From contig JBEKTY010000097.1 in the NCBI GenBank assembly GCA_049515555.1, positions 1-30,562 of the forward strand: a stretch of 30,562 nucleotides of DNA, written 5' to 3'. The notes below the pieces were generated by a model. That model was given only the letters and a program-made list of their open reading frames with translations, did no database searches and had not been told where the DNA came from. The stretch is from JBEKTY01 sp049515555. GTDB lineage: Bacteria > Planctomycetota > Planctomycetia > Pirellulales > Thermoguttaceae. The number at the start of each line of letters is the position of its first letter. The first letter of the stretch is position 1. Position numbers and translations under genes: made by a program. Positions 23,858 through 30,562 of this stretch are shown piece by piece.

Positions 23858-25177
23858 TCAGCGCGGCTTGCGTTTGGCGAGTCCCTCCGAGGCGGACAGT
23901 TCACTGTGGGAGTCGGAGGTCGCAGGCTTTTTCCTAGGTGCCGCGGTCGGCGGTTTCACCGGCTCGGCGGGCGGCTTGGCCGCAGCGGGGGGCGGTGCGG
24001 CCGCCGCCGCGGCTGGCGGCGCCTCGCTGGCCGGGGGCTCGGCCTTCTTCTTGTGCACCCGTACTCGGGCTGCGGGCTCGGCCGCAGGCCCGGCGGGCTC
24101 CTTCTCGCCCACGGGTTTTTCCACGGCCTTCTCGGCGGCCGGCTTCTTTTCCGAATGCTTCTCGCCCACGGTTTTTTCAACGGCCTTCTCAGCGGCCGGC
24201 TTCTTTTCCGAATGCTTCTCGCCCACGGGTCTTTCCACGGCCTTCTCAGCAGCCGGCTTCTTCTCCGCCAGTTTCTCGGCGGCAGATTTCTTGTCCGCAG
24301 GCCTCTCGGCGGCGGTTTTTTCACCGGCCTTTTCGGTGGCCGGCTTCTTCTCCGCCGGTTTCTCGGCGGCACCTTTCTTGTCCGCCGGCTTTTCGGCGGC
24401 AGATTTCTTGTCCGCCGGCTTCTCAGCGCCCGGCTTCTTTTCCGCATGTTTCTCGGCGGCGGTTTTTTTTTCGACGGGCGGCGGCGGGGGCGGAATCCGC
24501 CGCTTCGGGAAGCGCTCGGCCGCGCCCGGATCGATCTGCAGCAGGACCTCGCGGACCTGCGGCGAAAACGGATTGGCCAGGAAGTCGGCGCCGAGCTGGT
24601 GCGCCAGCGAGCCGAACTCGATGCCCTTGGACTTGGAGACGGCCCGCTCCAGCCCCGGCACCGCGCCGGCCACGGCATCCTTATCCGAGAGCAAGTCCAA
24701 TACGCGGAAGGCGGCCAGCGTGCCGTAGTCCAGCGGGAGCCAGTGCCCGCCCAGCGCCGACTGCACCACGTAGGCCACGGCGAAGCGGGTCATGCCCTCG
24801 ATCTTCTCGAGCCACTTGATCGTCACCCCCAGGGGCTTCTTCCGCTTCTCTTCCAGGTCGAAGCAATACAGGTCCTCGAACAGGCCGTGCAGGACCCGCT
24901 TGATGCGATGCGCCGCCACGCGGGGATCGGGCAGGGCGGCCAGCACCTCGGACAACTCCGATAGCGACGTAACCCGCACCTCGTTCCAATCGAAGAAGGT
25001 GTGCACCAGCCCCGCAAACGCCTCTTCCGCCGCGTCATAGCGGGCATCCTCCAGACAGCAGGCGAACAGCAGGTGCTCCAGCACCGAGCGGTCCGCCGGC
25101 GGCAGGACCGGCTTGTAATACTTCTTCAGGATCTTGTGGATCCGGGCAAATTGGGCCGTTCGACTGACGGAAGGCAT
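23858..25177 (-). CDS. HhH/endonuclease III-like domain with a long Lys/Ala/Glu/Pro histone-H1-like tail
   Basis: A 439-aa protein. Residues 1-210 resemble the endonuclease III fold: LLFACCLEDARYDAAEEAFA in the first helical part, then KWLEKIEGMTRFAVAYVVQS at the helix-hairpin-helix position and LPLDYGTLAAFRVL where the catalytic Asp region (VDTH in Nth) lies. The Asp is kept, but the catalytic Lys of the Nth GVGxKTA motif is absent and there is no C-terminal 4Fe-4S cysteine set. From about 230 to the end the chain is a low-complexity AEKPADKK/AEKKPAAEK repeat with no stable fold, resembling bacterial histone-H1-like tails, including a 19-residue repeat. It probably binds DNA non-specifically; glycosylase activity is uncertain. 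It lies 32 nt downstream of rbfA on the same strand. A stand-alone HhH protein unrelated to repair is the alternative. Confidence 0.65.
   Translation of the reverse strand: MPSVSRTAQFARIHKILKKYYKPVLPPADRSVLEHLLFACCLEDARYDAAEEAFAGLVHTFFDWNEVRVTSLSELSEVLAALPDPRVAAHRIKRVLHGLFEDLYCFDLEEKRKKPLGVTIKWLEKIEGMTRFAVAYVVQSALGGHWLPLDYGTLAAFRVLDLLSDKDAVAGAVPGLERAVSKSKGIEFGSLAHQLGADFLANPFSPQVREVLLQIDPGAAERFPKRRIPPPPPPVEKKTAAEKHAEKKPGAEKPADKKSAAEKPADKKGAAEKPAEKKPATEKAGEKTAAERPADKKSAAEKLAEKKPAAEKAVERPVGEKHSEKKPAAEKAVEKTVGEKHSEKKPAAEKAVEKPVGEKEPAGPAAEPAARVRVHKKKAEPPASEAPPAAAAAAPPPAAAKPPAEPVKPPTAAPRKKPATSDSHSELSASEGLAKRKPR
24108..24275. repeat. 57-bp tandem repeat coding the Lys/Ala-rich tail
   Basis: Three near-identical 57-bp units starting about 24108, 24165 and 24222 encode 19-residue repeats (GEKHSEKKPAAEKAVEKTV). 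Shorter AEKPADKK-type repeats continue to about 24470. The unit is a multiple of 3, unlike the 7-bp arrays, as expected for a repeat selected at protein level. Confidence 0.85.
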
Positions 25178-25209
25178 GCGGAAAAACCCATAGGGTGGCA
25201 GGGATCGAG

Positions 25210-25635
25210 TTATGCCGGGGGGTCGTCGGCCGCTGTCGGCTCGGCCGCTGTCGGCTCGGCCAGGGGGTAGTCGTCCGCGGGCGGCTGGGCCGCGGGGGGC
25301 AGCACCTCGCGGAGGATCTTCGCCACCGCGATCGACCGCTTCACGCCCTGGTCCAACAGGAAGACCAGTCGCGGCGTGAAGCGGAGCTCGAGCCGGGCCG
25401 CGATCTTCGCCTGCAGGAAGCCCGCGGCGCTTTGCAGCCCCCGCAGGCTCAAGTTCTGCTGGACCTCCTCGCCCATGACCGAGACGTGGACCTTGGCGTG
25501 GCGCAGGTCGCCGGAGACCTCGACGTAGGTGACCGTCACGTCGCGGACCCGCGGATCGCGGAGTTCCGTGAGGATCGACATGCTCACCACCTCGCGGATG
25601 GCTTCGGCGATCTTTTCGGCGCGTCGGGAGGTCAT
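25210..25635 (-). CDS. rbfA: Ribosome-binding factor A
   Basis: A 141-aa small-subunit maturation factor that binds 30S precursors near the 5' end of 16S rRNA. Start ATG 25635 (MTSRRAEKIAEAIREVVSMS) gives the normal N-terminus; the longer frame is an overlap with infB. The KH-like core is clear: LRDPRVRDVTVTYVEVSGDL, RHAKVHVSVMG, LQAKIAARLELRFTPRL. A 24-residue acidic Pro/Ala tail ends in the short duplication AEPTAAEPTAADD. It lies 22 nt after the infB stop, the conserved infB-rbfA order. Confidence 0.95.
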   Translation of the reverse strand: MTSRRAEKIAEAIREVVSMSILTELRDPRVRDVTVTYVEVSGDLRHAKVHVSVMGEEVQQNLSLRGLQSAAGFLQAKIAARLELRFTPRLVFLLDQGVKRSIAVAKILREVLPPAAQPPADDYPLAEPTAAEPTAADDPPA

Positions 25636-25657
25636 GACTCTTGTTTCTGCGCGGCGT

Positions 25658-28600
25658 CTAGGCGGAGGCGGTGCCGGCCAGCGTTCGCTTGATCTCCTCG
25701 ATCTTGTAGGCCTCCAGGACGTCGCCTTCCTTAATGTCGTTGAAGCCCGACAGGTGCACGCCGCATTCCAGGCCTTCGCGGACCTCGCGGGCATCGTCCT
25801 TCTCGCGGCGGAGCGATTCCATGGCGTAGTCGCCCAGCACCTGGCTGTCGCGGATCACCCGCACCCGGGCGTCCCGCTGCAGCACCCCGGCCAGCACGCG
25901 ACAACCGGCCACCGACCCCACCCGGCTGATGTGGAACACCTGCTGCACCAGTGCCCGGCCCAGGTCCCGCTCCTGCCGCGCGGGGCGGAGCATGCCTTCC
26001 AAGGCGGCCTTCAGGTCCTCGGTCACCTGGTAGATGATGTCGTAGCGGCGGATCTGGACGCCGCGGGCCTCGGCCAGGCCGCGGGCCCCCTCGTCGGCCA
26101 CCACGTTGAAGCCGATGATTACCGCGTCGGAGGCGTCGGCCAGGTGCACGTCGGCCTCGGTCACCCCGCCCACGGTCGCCTGCAGGATGCGGATCTGCAC
26201 CTCGGGATGCTCGAGCTTTTCCATCTCCTTGCGGATGGCCTCGATCGAGCCGCGGACGTCGGCCCGCAAAATAATGTTCAGCGTCTGCACGTCGTCGCGT
26301 TGGCCCAGCCGCTCGAAGAGGTTCTCGAGGGTGACGTGCCCCGGGCCGCCGCTGAGCTCCTTCTGCCGCGTGGCCTCGGCCCGCCGGCGGGCCAACTGCC
26401 GGGCCTGCGCGATGCCCTCCAGCACGTGGAAGCGGTCGCCGGCGCCGGGGGCCACGCTCAGGCCGGTGACGTTGACGGGGGTCGAGGGTCCGGCCTCCGC
26501 GTGCCGCCGCCGCGTGGCCAGCGTGTCGTACATGGCCTTCACCCGGCCGTAGGCCGGGCCGCACACCAGCACGTCGCCGGCCCGCAACGTCCCGCTCTGC
26601 ACCAGCAGCTTGGCCACCACGCCGCGGTCCTCGTGGATCTCCGATTCGAGGCACGTGCCGCGGGCCGGCCGGTCCGGATTGGCCTTGTATTCGCGCAGCT
26701 CGGCCACCGTCAGCAGCGTCTCCAGCAGTTGGTCGATCCCCAGTCGCGTCACGGCGCTGGTATGCACCACTTCCGTCTCGCCGCCCCACTGGCTGGGCAG
26801 CAGGTCGTTGACGGCCAACTGCTGGTAGATGCGGTCCACGTTCACGCCCGGCAGGTCCATCTTGTTCAGGGCCACCACGATCGGCACGCCGGCGGCGCGG
26901 GCATGACTGATGGCCTCTTCCGTCTGGGGCATGATGCCGTCGTCGGCGGCCACGACCAGCACGGCGATGTCGGTGACGTTGGCGCCGCGGGCCCGCATCT
27001 GGGTAAACGCCTCGTGGCCCGGCGTATCGACGAAGGTGATCGAGCGGCCGTCCTTCTCCACCTGGTAGGCCCGGATGTACTGCGTGATGCCGCCTTTCTC
27101 GTGGGCCGCCACGTCGATGCCGATGATGCAGTCCAACAGCGACGTCTTGCCGTGATCGACGTGGCCGAGGAAGGTGACGATGGGCGGCCGGGGCCGCAGC
27201 GCGGCCGGATCGTCCTCCTGCTCCTGGGCCTCGAGCATCCGCTGCTCCAGGGCCATCTCGCGGTGGAAATCGGCGTCGATGCCCAGCTCGGAGGCCAGCA
27301 GCTCGGCCGTGTCGGCCTCCAGCGCGGCGGCAATGTTGCTCACCACGCCCAGGGCCAGCAGTTTGCCGAGGATCGTCCGCGCCGGGACGCCGACGGCCTC
27401 GGAGAAAGTGCGGACGGTGCAAGGCAGGTTGACGACGACCTTGCCCTTGCGGGGCGCGGCGGTATTGGCGCCGGTGCGGCGGATGTGGGTGCGGCGGACG
27501 GTGGCCGGCCCGGTGGCGGCCGTGGCCGGGCTCTCTTCCTCTTCACCGCCCACGCGGCGCTTGGCCGTGGCCGCCCGCTTCCGCTTCAACTGCCGCTGCT
27601 CGCGGCCGCCCATCGTGCTCACGCCGGCCCCTTCGCCCTCCTCCGCGGCCGCGGGCGGCCGGGCGACGGGGGCCGCCCGCCGCGGCCGCTCCTTGCCGCC
27701 GGACAGGTCCGGCGGCAGCACGGGCGGGGCCAGCCCCTCGCCCTTGCGCGGCGGGCCCCGGCGGGCCGCCAGGTCGTCCCGCTTCTTTCGCTCCTCGTGC
27801 TTCCGGATATGCTCCGAGAGGGGCTTCGTGCCGGCCTTGCTCGCCCGGATGGCATCCCGCGGCAGCTTGATGTCCGGCTTCTGCGGGGTTGGTTCTTTCG
27901 CCTTCGGCCTGGGCGTCGAAGGGGCCGCCGGCATGGGGGCCAGGTGCATCGCGGGCCCCGGCTTCTCGGCCGGCTTGTGACCCGGCTTCTTCTCCGTCCG
28001 GCCTGCCAGTTTGCCGAGCAACCGCTCCAGCGGCCGGGACATCGGCGGCGGGGGCAGGGGCCGAGTGGGCGCGGGCGGGGAAACCGGACCAGCCGCCACG
28101 GGCGATTCCGCCGCGGGCGACTCGGCTGCCGGTGACTGGGCCGCCGGCCCAACCACCTCCTCGACCGCGGGCGGCTCAAGCTCTGCCAATCCGGCCAGCT
28201 CCGCCGGCGGCGGAAGGGCCGCCTCGCTCACCGGGGCCGGCACCGCCACGGGCTCGACCGGCGGGAGTTCGACTGGGGCCGCAACGGCCGGCGGCGGGGC
28301 GAGCTGGCCCGCAGCCGCGGCCGGCTCGGCCGGCTTCTTCCGCGTCAGCGGCGGCTTGTCCGGTTTGGAGGGCAGCACCGGGATCTTGCCCGCGGCGGCC
28401 GCGCCGCCGGGGGCGATGTAGTCCTCGCGGCGGATGCCCGGCAGCGTACCCGGGCCGGCCGCACCCGGCCGCCGGACCGCACCCCCGCCGACTTCCGGCT
28501 TGCCCGGCCTGCCGCCCGCCATGAATGCCTTCAGCCGGACCGCTTCCTCGTCCGTCAGGCTCGCCAGCGCAGAACCCTTGCCCGTGATACCCGCTCGGGT

Positions 28601-28669
28601 ACACAGATCGACCAACTTCTTGTTGTCGATCTTCAGTTCTTTCGCAAGCGTGTAGATGCGGATGGGCAA
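25658..28669 (-). CDS. infB: Translation initiation factor IF-2
   Basis: A GTPase placing fMet-tRNA on the 30S P site. TTG 28669 is chosen (protein begins (M)PIRIYTLAKELKIDNKKLV, the IF2 N-terminal domain), with GAGG 6 nt upstream. The longer TTG frame at 28792 runs through the inverted-repeat spacer and is rejected. At about 1003 aa it has a very long Pro/Ala/Gly/Lys-rich linker (about 55-390). A second IF2-N-like motif (VRTFSEAVGVPARTILGKL) follows, then the G domain from about residue 490: GHVDHGKTSLLD, VDTPGHEAF and NKMD. The C-terminal domains that bind fMet-tRNA end the protein. All G-box motifs are intact. Co-transcribed with nusA upstream and rbfA downstream. Confidence 0.97.
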   Translation of the reverse strand: MPIRIYTLAKELKIDNKKLVDLCTRAGITGKGSALASLTDEEAVRLKAFMAGGRPGKPEVGGGAVRRPGAAGPGTLPGIRREDYIAPGGAAAAGKIPVLPSKPDKPPLTRKKPAEPAAAAGQLAPPPAVAAPVELPPVEPVAVPAPVSEAALPPPAELAGLAELEPPAVEEVVGPAAQSPAAESPAAESPVAAGPVSPPAPTRPLPPPPMSRPLERLLGKLAGRTEKKPGHKPAEKPGPAMHLAPMPAAPSTPRPKAKEPTPQKPDIKLPRDAIRASKAGTKPLSEHIRKHEERKKRDDLAARRGPPRKGEGLAPPVLPPDLSGGKERPRRAAPVARPPAAAEEGEGAGVSTMGGREQRQLKRKRAATAKRRVGGEEEESPATAATGPATVRRTHIRRTGANTAAPRKGKVVVNLPCTVRTFSEAVGVPARTILGKLLALGVVSNIAAALEADTAELLASELGIDADFHREMALEQRMLEAQEQEDDPAALRPRPPIVTFLGHVDHGKTSLLDCIIGIDVAAHEKGGITQYIRAYQVEKDGRSITFVDTPGHEAFTQMRARGANVTDIAVLVVAADDGIMPQTEEAISHARAAGVPIVVALNKMDLPGVNVDRIYQQLAVNDLLPSQWGGETEVVHTSAVTRLGIDQLLETLLTVAELREYKANPDRPARGTCLESEIHEDRGVVAKLLVQSGTLRAGDVLVCGPAYGRVKAMYDTLATRRRHAEAGPSTPVNVTGLSVAPGAGDRFHVLEGIAQARQLARRRAEATRQKELSGGPGHVTLENLFERLGQRDDVQTLNIILRADVRGSIEAIRKEMEKLEHPEVQIRILQATVGGVTEADVHLADASDAVIIGFNVVADEGARGLAEARGVQIRRYDIIYQVTEDLKAALEGMLRPARQERDLGRALVQQVFHISRVGSVAGCRVLAGVLQRDARVRVIRDSQVLGDYAMESLRREKDDAREVREGLECGVHLSGFNDIKEGDVLEAYKIEEIKRTLAGTASA

Positions 28670-28744
28670 ATTTGGCCTCGCTTGGATGCCCGGCCGGGCC
28701 GGGCCCTTGGGTCCGCGCAACAATACAATTCTACAATTCCCGCA

Positions 28745-28831
28745 GGACGGATTTCCACATCCGCCCCGCTCTTTGGTGACGAATTTCCTCAACCGTCCGC
28801 TTCTTGGGGACGGATCAGGAAATCCGCCCTA
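28745..28831. repeat. Pair of inverted GGxCGGAT hairpins in the nusA-infB spacer
   Basis: GGACGGATTTCCACATCCGC (28745 on) and GGGGACGGATCAGGAAATCC (28806 on) are each self-complementary and inverted relative to each other, about 60 bp apart. The nusA stop codon overlaps the outer edge. A dispersed palindromic repeat is more likely than a terminator, because infB must be transcribed through it. Confidence 0.75.
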
Positions 28832-30376
28832 CGCACTGGGCGGGACGCCGGATTGCTCCCCCACAGCCGGTTCGGCGGGTGGCTCGGGCGCGTCGCCGGT
28901 GCTCCCGTCGGGTGGCAGCGGCGCGTCGTCGGTGCCCGGTTCCACGAGGGGCAAGATATCCGTGCCCGCCGGCTCGACGCCGGATGGCAGCGGGGTCGGG
29001 CCGGGGCCCGCGGCAAGCCCGGGCAAGCCGTCCGCGGCGCCCGGCAGGTCTTCGGCGGCCGCGTCCTGCGGGCCTTGTTCGGCCTGTGCCTCGGTCGTCT
29101 GGTCGGCGCCCGGCGGTTCATCGCCGGCCGCGCCCTCTGGGCCTTGTTCGGCCTGTGCCTCGGTCGCCTGGTCGGCGCCCAGCCGGTCCTTCTCGCGCTG
29201 CAACCGCCGCTGCTCGGCGGCCACCTTCTCGGCCTCGGCGGCCTTGGCCTCCGCCTGCGCGACGATCAGGTCGGCCTGCTCGGCGGTGAGGCCGCCCATC
29301 TCCATCAGGGCGTCGGGCTCGATCACCGAAAGGTCGTCATAGGACAGGAATCCCTCGCCCACCAGTTTTTCGGCCAGCTCGGGCTCGACCCCCTCGAGCG
29401 AGCCGAAGCCCACCACGGCCTGCTCGATCTGCTCGTCGAGCTCTTCGCGGGTCATGATCTCGATGTCCCAGACGCAGAGCTTGCTGGCCAGGCGGACGTT
29501 CTGCCCGCGGCGGCCGATGGCCAACGACAGTTGGTCCTCGCGCACCAGAACGATCGCCCGGCCGAGCATCTGGCAGAGGATCACCTCTTCCACCTCCGCC
29601 GGCTGCAAGGCGTTGGGGATCAACACCTGCATGTCGTCGCTCCAGCGGACGATGTCGATCCGCTCGCCGGCCAGCTCGTCGACGATGTTCTTGATGCGGT
29701 TGCCGCGGACCCCCACGCAGGCCCCCACCGAATCGACGCGCTGGTCCATGCTGCTGACGGCGACCTTGGTGCGATAGCCGGGCTCGCGGGCGATGGAGCG
29801 GATCTCGATGACCCCCTCGCCGATCTCGGGGATCTCCTGCTCGAACAGCCGCTGTACGAGCTGCGGCTTGGTGCGGCTGAGGATCACCTTGACGCGGCTG
29901 CCCGACTTGCGGACCTCGTACACCGTGGCCCGCACGCGCTCGTTGGCGTGGTGCGTCTCGCCGGGGATCTGCTCGCCGCGGGGCAGGATGGCCTCGACGT
30001 TGGTCAGGGCCACGGTGGCCGCGCCCCCGTCGTAGCGCTGGATGGTGCCGGTCACCAGTTGCCCCCGCAGCTCTTCATACTCCGAGAACAGGTGGTCCCG
30101 CTCCGCCTCGCGAATCTTCTGGATCATTACCTGCTTGGCGGTTTGCGCCCCGATCCGCTCGGCCATCTCCTCGGGGGCCAGCGGGACGCCGTTGTGCGTG
30201 CCGGCAATCGACCCGTTCTGCCGGTCGATCGTCACCACCACGTCTTCCTCTTCGCCGTAGTGCTTCTTGGCGGCCGAGATCAGCGCCGCCTCGATGCCCT
30301 CGAAGACGATCTCCTTGTCGATATTCTTATCGCGGTGGATCGTGTCTACAATCCGGAGCAGTTCGCTGGGATCCAT
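28829..30376 (-). CDS. nusA: Transcription termination/antitermination factor NusA
   Basis: Binds RNA polymerase and RNA at pauses and terminators. The N-terminal domain starts MDPSELLRIVDTIHRDKN. An S1 domain follows (VTGTIQRYDGGAATVALTN), then KH1 (CVGVRGNRIKNIVDELAGER, about 215-240) and KH2 (LAIGRRGQNVRLASKL, about 285-300). A helix-hairpin-helix-like region and an acidic Ala/Glu/Pro tail (about 385-515) complete it. The tail contains a 23-residue duplication (GADQATEAQAEQGP and GADQTTEAQAEQGP). A GGAAG lies about 10 nt before the ATG. It heads the conserved nusA-infB-rbfA block; rimP, usually just upstream, is not visible in the remaining 186 bp. Confidence 0.97.
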   Translation of the reverse strand: MDPSELLRIVDTIHRDKNIDKEIVFEGIEAALISAAKKHYGEEEDVVVTIDRQNGSIAGTHNGVPLAPEEMAERIGAQTAKQVMIQKIREAERDHLFSEYEELRGQLVTGTIQRYDGGAATVALTNVEAILPRGEQIPGETHHANERVRATVYEVRKSGSRVKVILSRTKPQLVQRLFEQEIPEIGEGVIEIRSIAREPGYRTKVAVSSMDQRVDSVGACVGVRGNRIKNIVDELAGERIDIVRWSDDMQVLIPNALQPAEVEEVILCQMLGRAIVLVREDQLSLAIGRRGQNVRLASKLCVWDIEIMTREELDEQIEQAVVGFGSLEGVEPELAEKLVGEGFLSYDDLSVIEPDALMEMGGLTAEQADLIVAQAEAKAAEAEKVAAEQRRLQREKDRLGADQATEAQAEQGPEGAAGDEPPGADQTTEAQAEQGPQDAAAEDLPGAADGLPGLAAGPGPTPLPSGVEPAGTDILPLVEPGTDDAPLPPDGSTGDAPEPPAEPAVGEQSGVPPSA

Positions 30377-30562
30377 CGCTGAAAAGCTTCCAGGGATTTC
30401 TTATATTGGGCACGGTTTGAATTGATGCGAACCGCGACAACAGGGAACGGCTCGAATCATTCCTGACCGCTCACAGTATAGTCAACAACACCTCACGGCC
30501 CTCGGCCGACCGGTGCGGCCAAGATGCTCCAAAATCGTGCCACGGCATGACTTAGCGAGCGC
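30377..30562. other. Leader region upstream of nusA
   Basis: No gene is seen before the window ends. On the minus strand TATAAG (about 30400) lies 25 nt before the nusA start, and TTGACTATACT lies near 30480. Either could belong to a promoter, but neither has a well-spaced -35/-10 pair, so this is only suggestive. Confidence 0.35.

Noticed and set aside
25636..25794. N-terminal extension of RbfA
   Set aside because: It overlaps infB and is Arg/Ser/Pro-rich shadow sequence. ATG 25635 fits the family.
25529..28135. Long plus-strand ORF (868 aa) opposite infB
   Set aside because: Antisense shadow of IF-2; no recognisable domain.
28670..28792. Longer IF-2 start at TTG 28792
   Set aside because: The extra 41 codons cross an inverted-repeat spacer. 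TTG 28669 matches the IF2 N-terminus and has GAGG 6 nt upstream.

Overview
The window looks like a chromosomal segment of a planctomycete, probably a Pirellulales-type genome. This is inferred from gene content and style, not from a marker search. The DNA is GC-rich. It encodes short secreted proteins of unknown family, a DUF1573 protein, a lipoprotein joining a 5'-nucleotidase-like domain to a tetraheme cytochrome, a secreted beta-helix protein, and both subunits of an archaeal-type topoisomerase VI. TTG starts are used several times.

Layout. (1) 250-5710, minus strand: translation and RNA-modification genes def - fmt - small membrane protein - miaB - unknown 493-aa protein. (2) 5790-7470: a secreted VWA protein (+) and two small secreted proteins (-). 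(3) 7650-11990, plus strand: topoisomerase VI B and A, with three small antitoxin-like genes between them. (4) 12090-15942, plus strand: a DUF1573 protein and the lipoprotein-cytochrome. (5) 15943-18990: a gene-poor stretch with a truncated HTH gene, repeat arrays and an HNH nuclease gene of lower GC. (6) 18995-30376, minus strand: nusA - infB - rbfA - HhH-like protein with a lysine-rich tail - TPR protein - yebC - beta-helix protein. This is the conserved nusA/infB/rbfA transcription-translation block with lineage-specific genes appended.

The most unusual signal is the repeat landscape. Nearly every intergenic gap carries tandem arrays with a 7-bp period but different units (GGCGGAA, GGATTAG, TGAGCTA, TCTTGGG, TTGCAAA, GGACGAC and others), often several kinds in series. 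Dispersed palindromic elements accompany them: a double-hairpin REP-like family with CACTGCTGG stems, an element with GGGGACTGTCCC ends, and an 87-bp element with 27-bp inverted ends. Several lie inside genes without breaking the frame (miaB, the TPR gene, the lipoprotein gene) or supply stop codons and C-termini (top6B, fmt, miaB). A remnant of a second yebC 3' end sits just beyond the beta-helix gene, which suggests duplication or insertion mediated by these repeats.

The best candidate for a little-described arrangement is the topoisomerase VI locus interrupted by an antitoxin-like cassette.
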